Part shown: positions 51,423 to 60,828 of the stretch, in pieces | How the letters are laid out: each line of letters starts with the position of its first letter | Numbering within the stretch: position 1 is the first letter of the stretch | Assembly (NCBI GenBank): GCA_020465985.1 | Contig: JAANYP010003248.1 | Coordinates: 67,001-131,000 of the forward strand | From: Centrapalus pauciflorus | Lineage: Eukaryota > Streptophyta > Magnoliopsida > Asterales > Asteraceae | Length of the DNA stretch: 64,000 bases | Reading direction: 5' to 3' | Position numbers and translations under genes: made by a program | Notes under the pieces: model-generated | The model's database searches: none | Told to the model about the DNA's origin: nothing | Seen by the model: only the letters and a program-made list of their open reading frames with translations

Positions 51423-51980
51423 TCATTGATAGATGGACGTAACGTTATTATTGCATGGCCATGCAGATACAGGTACAGATGGTGATGGTGATGATAATAA
51501 CTGGTTCTGGAGCTGCCGGACAAGTACTACTTGATGCATGTCCCATAGTTTCTGTCGCAGCGTCGCTGATTCCGCTCGAAGCCTCTCGTTTTCTACACGT
51601 AGAAACTGTTCTTGGTGGCTTACAAACCGTAACCGGTTCATTAGTTCTCGGTTCCCGGTCTTATGCCGGTTCAACTGGTTCCTCAGGTTGTCCAGGTGCT
51701 TTTGTTTTCTCATGCGTGATCGACGTGCTGACTCCCGGTTTGATACCATGCGTCTACGCTTACGCTCATCAATCGGGTTCTTGTCGTCTGACCCGGAATT
51801 GGAGCTATTGGTTTTTTGGTTGGAGAGGTCGGAACCGGAGAAGGACAACACTGGTTCTACTTGATCTTCTGGTGGGTATACAAAGGAAGCCTCCGTTTCC
51901 CAAGGAGTAAAGCCAGTTCCAAAGAACATGTGATCGGAGGGGAGGTGGTCGACGGCGGCGGGGAAAACGGAGCAGGACAT
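51423..51980 (-). CDS. Group-S bZIP transcription factor
   Basis: Single-exon nuclear DNA-binding protein of 185 aa. The basic region has the invariant N-x7-R (N81 and R89, NRESARRSR), followed at the expected spacing by a zipper with heptad positions 99, 106, 113, 120, 127, 134 and 141 occupied by L, H, L, V, L, L, L. No intron, small size and the KRRRMVSNRESARRSRMRKQKHLD stretch (quoted in part: RRMVSNRESARRSRM) are typical of plant group S, near the bZIP42/43 type. The N-terminus is acidic and Ser-rich (about 46-72). The frame is open to a Met at 52088, but a TATA-like TTAAATA at 52060-52066 lies between, so 51980 is the start. The leader would be under 60 nt, so it is too short for the sucrose-responsive uORF of group S1. 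Intact. Confidence 0.93.
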   Translation of the reverse strand: MSCSVFPAAVDHLPSDHMFFGTGFTPWETEASFVYPPEDQVEPVLSFSGSDLSNQKTNSSNSGSDDKNPIDERKRRRMVSNRESARRSRMRKQKHLDNLRNQLNRHKTGNRELMNRLRFVSHQEQFLRVENERLRAESATLRQKLWDMHQVVLVRQLQNQLLSSPSPSVPVSAWPCNNNVTSIYQ

Positions 51981-52059
51981 GGTCGGAAATGTGTTTAATG
52001 AATATACGGTGGAGAAAGGAAGGAGGAGGAAAGGGAAGAAACGATGGGTTGGAAGGCGG

Positions 52060-52066
52060 TATTTAA
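52060..52066 (-). promoter_or_regulatory. TATA-like box of the bZIP gene
   Basis: The minus strand reads CCTTAAATACC, about 80 bases upstream of the Met at 51980. It excludes the more upstream Met at 52088 as the main start. Confidence 0.5.
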
Positions 52067-52248
52067 GGGTGTGGGGGTGGGTCCGCAAAATATATTTTTT
52101 AGGTTAATCGATCTATCCATCTTTCACATCATTTTTGGGATGTATTTTACCTTTTCTTTAATGTTTTACTAGAATTTTGTACCCGTCAATAATTAAGACG
52201 GTTAATTTTGGTTTGTTAAATTTTCATCAGAAACTTTATAATTATACA

Positions 52249-52583
52249 CTAGTCTAACGATCCATGTATTACATAAATTACTCAGATAATATATTTTAAA
52301 CTTATATTATACTAACAATAATGAATTGTTTTTATTTATTATTATATAGTTATAATAATCGTTGATTATAATAAATAATGTAAAATTAATACAAGAATAT
52401 ATAAACTCCAATCAAAGTATTACTTTTTATAAAATTGTAAATGGAAAAGTAAACTATTTTAAATATTTTTTTTATTTATTATTAGTAAATTTATAATTGT
52501 AATCATGGAAAATAGGTTGAAAAACAAAATTTTGGAAGATCATGAAAGTGACATGCGACGGAAGATATTTTATTTTATTATAG
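52249..52583 (-). mobile_element. Helitron-like element H4
   Basis: The minus-strand 3' end is a partly decayed hairpin (ATGTAATACATGG) followed by ATCGTTAGACTAG and T. The 5' side reads CTATAATAAAATAAAATATC, directly against the next unit. Confidence 0.4.
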
Positions 52584-52880
52584 GCTAGTTTATTACACGT
52601 GTACTTAAATAACTGAGTTTAATCTCCGGTAGTTGGGAATGAAAAACTTTGATATGAATCTAAAAAAAGAACACTGTGGGTAAGAATAGAACAAAGAGAT
52701 TGAAATATAAAAAGCTGTATTCATAGGTCTTCAAAAACAGAAACCCTTATAAGAGGAATTTTATAAATAATTTTATTTTATTAATATAAAAATTGTAGGA
52801 TACACATGTCATATACTCGTTAATCCAAGTGACGGTCTATTTGGTCGTCTAGTAACATGCAGTTACTCTTTCAATAGATG
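52584..52880 (-). mobile_element. Helitron-like element H5, abutting H4
   Basis: The minus-strand 3' end has ACACGTGTAATAAACTAG, and the 5' side has TCTATTGAAAGAGTAACTGC and TCACTTGG motifs like H1 and H3. Again head-to-tail with its neighbour. Confidence 0.45.
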
Positions 52881-55800
52881 CCGTAAGAATGTCTAGTAGA
52901 TAATGGTCTTACGAAATATATATATTTAAGAATAAATCAACAGTAATAAAACAAATGACAAAACTAATCTCAATAACATAGTGTTAAATAAGTAAACAAC
53001 TAATCTAACTAACAATACAAATATTTATATTAGAATTTTCTATAATCTATAGATATCCATATAAAATAAAATAACAACTTAGACATTATATAAAATAGAA
53101 GGATGAAACATAAGACATAGGGGAAAAAATCAGACACGTAGTTTAAAAATAATCGGGTCAAACTCTAATAATCATCAGGGTCGTAAATTTTTCGACTATA
53201 TATATAAGACAGAAAAAGAAATTTTATCGGGGTCGTTTGATCCTCACCCACTAATTAATACCAGGTACAATATAGAATGCAACTTATGATTTGTCGACAT
53301 ATTGTATCCCCAGGAAGTATTGTTATCCTCTCTAGGTTAAAGGTTTTAAAACAGTTTTGATTTATTAAGTATTTTCTCTAAAATTTTGTTGGATATTTAA
53401 TCAGTTTTGTTGGCTATAGTTTACACCTTTGCAAATTATATCCCATTAGTAATTTTCCTTGGTTTTGTTTCTGAATAAAAGTTTTATGTTGGCTTTTTCT
53501 TTTTATAAAAAAGTAATGGTTAAATGAAAAGGTTTTCGATATCATCCATCAAAAATTACAATTATTTTTTAGGTTAATATTGAAAAACCACACGGACTTC
53601 ATGCAATTATCGATTAAGTTACTGAACTTTTTTTTCCGAGTATTTAAGTCCCTAAACAAAGTTTTTCTTATTAAAAAAATTATATATGTTTAACCTGATA
53701 CCTGCTTAACAGGTAAAACAATTAGTTTCTCGAATAGTTTATTATTAAAAAAACCAAATTTCTTTTCCAATTTTTACGATTAAGTCTGTTATTTTCTTTT
53801 TTTCTTGTTTAGGTCACTGAACCGTTTACCGGTTAGTGTCCTGCTAAACATGTCAAATATATAGTTTTGAATAAGACAAAAATTTTCTAGAGATTTAAAT
53901 ACTCGGGAAAAAAATACAACAACTTAATCGATAAATTAATGAAAGTTTGTAACATTTTTTCAATATTAACTCTTATTTTTTAACTGAAAAGAAGAAATGT
54001 AATAGAAATTGTTGGTAGTTGAAAACAAACGATAAAACGAGATAGAAAAGAATTAATACAAGTTGTAGTGTGACATTGGTAACTCAAGAAATTAGACTAA
54101 ACAATTATGATTATTTAATAAACAATGATTAGTGCCTTTAAAATTTGAAACCGACACATCCTAAAATAATAATGTGATATATACAAAATAAATTACCAAC
54201 TAATTTTAAGGCTATTTCTTCATGCACCACCTCTAATTTCTCATACACCACATCTATGCATTTGACCTATAAATACTTATTTTTTGATTGGACAAAAGAG
54301 TATAAACAAATAAAATATAATGATGAGTTATGAAAACAATGCATGTTTTAGGTCAATTGTAGATATAGATATGGTGCATGAAGTAACACCCCAATTTTAA
54401 TTACTTAAGGTTAAATAATGCTTTTGAGTCAGGCGGCACTAAAGAGTGATAGGCTTTTTAAAAAGCTGATGACATCAGCAACGTGGGTCCCGGGTCGTTG
54501 ATGTTTATGGCTTAGTCACGAAGAAACAAAACAGATGTCATCACTTTTATACACGTGTCAGTACCCCATGGGCCGGCGTAAACCAGGCCAATAGGCTGTC
54601 TAGTTGCTTACGTGGGAACACCTTGGTGGCGCGGCTTTGGGTCGACGCGCCAAGCCATTTAAGGGCATCAATACTGTTAAAAATAGTTTTCGTAATACAT
54701 TAATAAAAAAAACATTCGTAATTTTACAATGCCACTAGTTGGATATTTATAAATTGATTATATAAATAAGTTGGCCCACCATCTTTGTTGAAAGCATTAG
54801 ATTGTGTTCGTTTAACAAAAACTAGTCATAATTTTAATTTTGAATTTGTAGTTTTAACAAGGATTTCTATTTTAAAAAAAAAAAACTTGTTTGATGATAA
54901 AGTTTTTAGTTTTAAAAAAATGAATTAAGTGATAAAAAAGTAAGAAAAATAACATATAAAGTAAATATAGCTGGGATAAAAAAGTAAAAAAGAGTGTAAA
55001 AAGTAAATATAGGTTGGTGATAAAAAAAAAGTAAGAAAGTATAAAATGTGATATTTTAAATAGTGAAATGAAAATTTGAAAAATTGTTATTAGTAGCTTA
55101 CAAACAAACTATAGTATTTTAAAATGCATTTAAGTAAAATAAAAATGAATTATCTTAAATTAGCTAAACAGAATAGTAATTTCTCTATCTTTATTATCAA
55201 ATAGAATATTTTCTAATTGTTTTAATTGGTTATAAATTCAGATTTATGCAGTAATAATCACATCAGTTGTAAACTATATAACAAATATCCGGTTATTTTA
55301 TTCAAATTGAGATCTTTGCATTGCTTATGCATATATTGAGTTTTCTTGGTAATATAGTAGTAACAGACTAAAACTGAGGTCTGAGTCAAAATATTTCAGA
55401 AACTCACAGGTTGGAGCTCAACTTTTAGAAATTTATTGGGCCAATATTTAAAGATGATCTTTTATGTAAATAAATAAGCCCAACTATTACTAGGCGCAAA
55501 CCCAACAGTACCCACCCACATAGTACATGTATATGTTTTAAATCTTATATTTGGTGGCATTTAATTTGGCTTTAAAGAAACCGAATGTCCGTTGAATAAT
55601 TTTGCAGAAAGTTAAATGAACAAATATATACAATTTATTTATTTAATTAAAAGAAGGAACATTAACAATGTCTTATTCTTTAGTCAAACACATATATATT
55701 ATCAGCTTTTATAATAATTGAATATATATTTTGCAGGTTAATCAATATGTCTATTTTGTTGACCTGCAGCTCCTGTTATATATTTATATTCATTCTCCTC

Positions 55801-55910
55801 TCCGATTTTATTCTTCTAATCAATTCATTTCACATCCAACTTTTATTTTCTATACATCAAATGATTCTAGATTCGGTTTCTCCCCTTTCATACCACAACT
55901 AATGTTATTG
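52881..55910. other. Intergenic
   Basis: No gene recognised. Holds the foldback MITE at 53572-53968 and a G/C-richer patch at 54420-54660 of unknown nature (GTGGGTCCCGGG, CACGTGTCAG, GGCGCGGCTTTGGG motifs). The end of this stretch is the promoter side of the phytosulfokine copy. Confidence 0.5.
53572..53968. mobile_element. Foldback MITE, copy 2 of the 4291-4694 family
   Basis: The ends GGTTAATATTGAAAAA and TTTTTTCAATATTAAC are clear inverted repeats. The inner part shares TAGTTTTGAATAA, TTTACCGGTTAG and ACGATTAAGTC with the 4.3-kb copy. Confidence 0.6.
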
Positions 55911-55915
55911 GTTCC

Positions 55916-55922
55916 TATAAAT
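55916..55922 (+). promoter_or_regulatory. TATA box of the phytosulfokine copy
   Basis: CTATAAATT lies 46 bases before the ATG at 55962, suitable spacing for a short leader. Confidence 0.55.
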
Positions 55923-55961
55923 TCATATCTTCCTCACACCTCTCCGATTACCTGAACAACC

Positions 55962-56297
55962 ATGTCTGTAGCCACCACCCTCTTGCTCATATTAACCCTT
56001 CTCTTCTGCTCGATCCACATCTTATGCTGCCCGTCTAAACCCCGGTTTTCTCAAAGCAGCCCAGCCACCACCACCATACATGATACATCGTAATAAGGTA
56101 TCTTCAAACACCAAGTAACAATTTATGCTAATTGATTTGTATTTTTAAGCAAGATTTCAAGAATGTTGTCAATTTCGTTGTAGGGTGGTGTCGAAACTGC
56201 TGAAACACGCCAAGGAATATGTGCAGAAGAGTGCTTCATGAGAAGGACCCTTGTTGCTCATATCGACCATATCTATACACAACACAAGAACCCATGA
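55962..56297 (+). pseudogene. PSK: Phytosulfokine precursor copy, frameshifted and with altered hormone core
   Basis: Phytosulfokine precursors are secreted and cut to a sulfated pentapeptide YIYTQ perceived by PSKR receptors. Exon 1 (55962-56097) starts with a good signal peptide (MSVATTLLLILTLLFCS), but the typical continuation SYAARLNP lies in the +1 frame. One extra base sits between about 55996 and 56016. As it stands, the ATG frame ends at a TAA at 56091-56093. Exon 1 is 136 nt, whereas phase 0 at exon 2 requires a multiple of three. Exon 2 (56184-56297) encodes the conserved CAEECFMRRTLVAH, then D, then HIYTQ and HKNP before the stop. The first core residue is His (CAT at 56268-56270) where the family has Tyr. 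With a TATA box, splice sites and the rest well kept, it is a young pseudogene, or the extra base is an assembly error. Confidence 0.8.
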
Positions 56298-56455
56298 AAA
56301 AGCTTCTATCTTTATTCATGCATATTGTTATTTCAAGATTCTTTCAACATATAGCAACAGTTGAAACGATACGATTTCATTAGGTTCACAGAATATATAT
56401 ATATACACATACGGATTGTTGTTCGTAAAAACTGATAAGAACCAAAAAGTATACG

Positions 56456-57694
56456 CTAGGCCGGCACCAAACCCCATGGACTGCTTAACAGGTGCAAATA
56501 CAATGAAATGCATATCGTCGTAACAATCAAAGATTTTGCAGTCAGGTACCTGTAAGCTTCACGTCCCTTGCCAATCAACGTTTGACGGCTCCTTTTCATA
56601 CCCTCTGATATCCGGTTCAAGGTAAATTGTAAAAACGATTTGATAGTCACTACAGTCACCCTTCCCGTCACATCAAGAACAAACCTCATGTTGTTAGGGA
56701 CTGCTAGAGTAGATGCCATCTTACTCGTCCCCTCGTTGCCTGGATGTTTTCTGACTTTCAGTTTACCCAGAACTAATTCTGGCCCATCCAAAACTTTACT
56801 AATGGTAGAGGAACTTCTCCTAAGCAAATACGAAGAAGAAGTTGCACTTGAATCAGAACTACCATTTGACGCTGAATTTGTCAACACGCGATGAGAAGTC
56901 CTGATAAAAGTATCTATAGCACCGTTGCATACCAAAGCCAGCAAATCCCTTACTTTTTCTTCGTGTTTAGGGTCAGTCAGACTAGATAGAATCTCGTCGT
57001 AGGGGTTTATATCCTTTGTTTTGTCAAGATAAACAGTCACCATTGTGCTCACGAACTGTTGAATACAATCCCCAATCAGTTTCCTGCATTTATCATCCGC
57101 TATAACATCGATCCATCCCTGAACAGAATTACCTGAATTTTTCGATCCGTTCACAATAGAAGAACCTCTAGTGTTGGGTCTATCAGCATAGATTGCCAGA
57201 ACCATATTCTTGGCAAAACTCCCAACTACAACAGAAGCAAAACCAGAACCTGTCGACGAAAACAACTTGTCCAAAGCCCTGTCTGAAAAACTTGTACCTG
57301 AATCGACTTTTCTGGCCTCAACCCTATACCCTCGTAAAATCCCGACCGTCAAAGCTCTGGTAACCCTAACAATAATCTCCGAAAGCTCATCAGACTTCAT
57401 GATTTTGAGCACTTGTCTCAAACTACCAGGGATTTGATCAGAATCAGATTGTATAAATTCTTTCAAATCCTTAGAAATCACCCCCATCGTCTCAGCAGAA
57501 TCTCCAAGAAATTCAGTAATCGACGCTATGGCGCCTAATATCTTCATCACCCTGTCCCTTTTTTTAATGACAGAAGGCAATCTACAAACCCTATAAGCAC
57601 CATAAGTCGAAAACCCTAAAGCTGTGATGAGAAGAATAAATTTCTTTCTTTTCTGGGCGTAATTCAAACCCTTGATTACCATCTCTAAATCCAT
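56456..57694 (-). CDS. PP2-A10: PHLOEM PROTEIN 2-LIKE A10-like membrane protein
   Basis: A single-exon protein of 412 aa (415 if the Met at 57703 is used). I recognise it as the plant family annotated PHLOEM PROTEIN 2-LIKE A10 (start MDLEMVIKGLNYAQKRKK; conserved SVVVGSFAKNMVLAIY). Despite the name, I see no lectin-type domain. There is a hydrophobic segment near residues 20-38 and another at the C-terminus (SLIVTTICISLYLHLLSS), with a long mostly helical middle and a Ser-rich linker. The molecular role is not known to me. The start at 57694 (MDLE) matches the family. The gene converges on the phytosulfokine copy (158 bp between stops), and a Mutator-like element begins about 260 bp upstream of its start. 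No break was seen. Confidence 0.8.
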   Translation of the reverse strand: MDLEMVIKGLNYAQKRKKFILLITALGFSTYGAYRVCRLPSVIKKRDRVMKILGAIASITEFLGDSAETMGVISKDLKEFIQSDSDQIPGSLRQVLKIMKSDELSEIIVRVTRALTVGILRGYRVEARKVDSGTSFSDRALDKLFSSTGSGFASVVVGSFAKNMVLAIYADRPNTRGSSIVNGSKNSGNSVQGWIDVIADDKCRKLIGDCIQQFVSTMVTVYLDKTKDINPYDEILSSLTDPKHEEKVRDLLALVCNGAIDTFIRTSHRVLTNSASNGSSDSSATSSSYLLRRSSSTISKVLDGPELVLGKLKVRKHPGNEGTSKMASTLAVPNNMRFVLDVTGRVTVVTIKSFLQFTLNRISEGMKRSRQTLIGKGREAYRYLTAKSLIVTTICISLYLHLLSSPWGLVPA

Positions 57695-57955
57695 ACAATA
57701 CAAATTTCCAGGAACCCGAAAGAGGGTTTGGGTTTTGCACTTTCACTTGAATCAAAAAAGAAACCAATTGGGGGGTTCTTCTATAATTCTCAACCTAGGG
57801 ATTGTAATTTGAATTATGCGTAAACAATTAAATATGGAAAATCGATGCATGCATCACAGCGATTAAAAGACCTGGGATTGGGAGAGCTCTTGCAGAATCT
57901 AGCGAAATGCGACGCCGGATATCGCGCAGTCCAATTCGATCAAAGGTAATATAAA

Positions 57956-59505
57956 GAGTTAATTACAAAAATGGTCCCTGTGGTTTGTCCTAAATTTTGG
58001 ATTTGGTCCCTGAACTTTCAATTTTGCAGAAACAGTCATTATTTTCATAGTTTGTTTGCAATTTTGGTCCCTCAACCTATTAACTTTTCTAATATGACCA
58101 AATTACCCTTATTTTGATGTAAACTATAGGGACCATTTCTACAATTAATTTTTTAACTCTTTTTTATTCTTAATTAAATAAATTATTTTTTAGTGTTACT
58201 TAAATTTAATAAACTATAAAAATAGAAAAGAATTATTTAATTATTTATGTTGGATCATAAGTGATTTAGATACTTTTTAGTCTTAATTAATTTTAATTTA
58301 CTATATTCAAAGTGTAAACCAATCAAAATTTATAATCGAAAAAATCATTCATGTTTAGAAAATATTTTCTAGAGGTTTCGTATATAAAATATTATAAAAA
58401 TATTTGACTCTATAATTATTTATGTTGGTTCATAAATTTATAATAAAAAAATGTTTGTTGGTCAAATATATTTTACTTTCTTCTTAAATAAAATCGGCCA
58501 AAGATTCTATTTTATAATCCGTTCACATTTGTATCAAAGCAAGATTATAATGGTAAAGCGATAAATCTAAATGGTTTAAATATATAAGGTGTGATTTAAT
58601 CGGATTAAAATGAAAAGTCAAATTGAAACACGAAAGAAGATTGAAAACCTAATTATATTTCTCAATTTTTATGTAAAGGTCTGACGAACCAAAGTTTGAT
58701 TATTAAAGTTGTTAATCATGAATCTCAAAGATGTTGTATGGACTTAAAATTTTAAATTGTTTTTGGTGTAATTAAAAATTAAAACGATAAAATAATTGAT
58801 ACGTTAAATAAAAAAATTTGAGTTGTCTTCCACCATTTGGAAGTTTTTTTTAACTAAGGTCAAATTAAACGCTAAATTTTTATTTATTTAAGTTTTTAAT
58901 ATTTTTAACTTTAATTAAACTGTTGGCTCATAAATAATTTTTTTAATAGTTTATTAAAGTTAATTAATACTAAAAATAAAGTAAAGTCAATACATAAATG
59001 GTCTTTGTGGTTTGATCAACATAAATATTTTTTATTATAAATGTAGTATAAATAATTATAGAGAAAAAATTTCTTATTTATGAAACCTTTAAAAAATAAA
59101 TTCTAAACATAAATGATTTTTTCGATTATAAATTTTGATTGGTTTACACTTTGATTATAGTAAATTAAAATTAAATAAGACTAAAATATCTAAATCATTT
59201 ATGAACCAACATAAATTATTAAATAATTCTTTTCTATTTTTTTATAGTTTATTAAATTTAAGTAACACTAAAAAATAATTTATTTAATTAAGAATTAAAA
59301 AGAGTCAAAAATTTAATTGTAGAAATGGTCCCTATAGTTTGCATCAAAATAAGGGTAATTTGGTCATATTAGAAAAGTTAATAGGTTGAGGGACCAAATA
59401 TGCAAACAAACTATGAAAATAAGGACCGTTTTTACAAAATTAAAAGTTCAGGGACCAAATCCAAATTTTAGGACAAACCACAGGGACCATTTTTGTAATT
59501 AACTC
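57956..59505. mobile_element. Mutator-like foldback element, 1550 bp, perfect 9-bp TSD
   Basis: The outer end GAGTTAATTACAAAAATGGT is inverted at the right end, and the arms continue inward for about 490-510 bp (57956-58466 and about 59013-59505), leaving a spacer of roughly 550 bp. The flanks are the identical 9-mer TAATATAAA (57947-57955 and 59506-59514). No transposase. The termini resemble those of 37630-39107, so both belong to one family. Its position just upstream of the PP2-A10-like gene could affect that promoter. Confidence 0.93.
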
Positions 59506-59514
59506 TAATATAAA

Positions 59515-60828
59515 TATCGAAAGTCGAAAACCAATCTTAGTCGGGGCCTCGGGGTTACAGATTACAATATTAAATTATTAATTTACTGAGTTTTTTTCTA
59601 AAATTTATCAATACTGGACACCTTTTTTTACCACAAATAAAATGTTTTTTAAAAGGAAATATGTTTTTATTAGAATTTCCAATTGGATGGACTGAAATGT
59701 TTAAATTATTGGGCATTATCTTTAATAGACTTATTGGGTTATTAATTAATAAACTAATATTATTAGGCTTTAGAGTTTGATGGTAACCCTAATTCTCATT
59801 CTATATATAGTGAGGGTCCCAATACCCCTAAAGCAACCCTAAGATCTCTAATCTCCATCTATCAGAGATCTGTTGTTCGGTCTAGAACATTAAGGCTTTG
59901 AACCTGATCGTTCGTCATCAGGTTTCCGCATAAAGAAGACGATATCAATGGATTCAAGTATTATTTCTTTTATGGTTTATCTTAATGATTTTGCAATATG
60001 GTTGATCCGGTCTATTATTAAAGTATATCTAACAGCTTTCAGCTAGTTATTGACTTTACTTGAAAAAAATATATGGCAATTAAATTTCACTAATAAGTTG
60101 GAAAAATATATCATTTAAAATGATAACTTGAGGTACCCTATATATTACCTTTTTTATTAGTGTTTCTTCTAAACCAATCCAAATACTTACAAAAATGTAA
60201 TCGATGTAATTTACAAAAAGCTTTCATGCAAGGATTAACTACATATTTGACTATCTAACAGTCATATATCTTATTTAGTCAATTACACTACTTCGGAAAG
60301 ACATTTAGTTATTAAACTTTAATCGATTCTATATTAAAAAAACATATTAAAGTTTAATAAATAAATGTTACGAATATGATATTTTAGTGATTAGATATGT
60401 ATAATTTTAACGACTAAACAGGTACAAAAAATTGTTCAATGGTTAAATATGTATAAAAAAAATAATTTAACAGTTAAATTCGTATATTACACAAATCTAA
60501 AAGCTGGATACCATTCAAATAATGACTAAATGAGATACATGGTTTGATTTGATATGATATCCTTACGAATAAAATGAGAAAACTTGATTTAACACAGAGA
60601 AAGAGCATTTTGTAAGTAAATTTTCAATTAATGTACGGCATATATTTCCATCACCAAATAAGAGAGAGATATGAATCCAATACAAGTGGCACAAAAATGA
60701 AAATACTTCTCCAGATCTATATATATCTACATTCTTAACGTGTATTTTAGCCTTTTAGGCACGAAAAACTGTAAACGAACTATGTACGCCAACATATTCA
60801 GGAAACTCTAATGTCCCATGTCAACAAC
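59515..60828. other. Intergenic with an LTR-like remnant
   Basis: At about 59650-60034 there is a TCTATATATAGTGAGGG TATA region followed by an end resembling ATCTAACA, as in copia LTRs, but no matching start or duplication was found. No gene is supported. Confidence 0.3.

Noticed and set aside
51455..51910. 151-codon plus-strand ORF
   Set aside because: It is the antisense shadow of the bZIP coding sequence and has no recognisable domain.
51981..52088. 36-residue extension of the bZIP protein
   Set aside because: It starts upstream of the TATA-like box and has no conserved feature.
55731..55955. 74-codon ORF just upstream of the phytosulfokine copy
   Set aside because: It lies before and across the TATA box and has no family resemblance.
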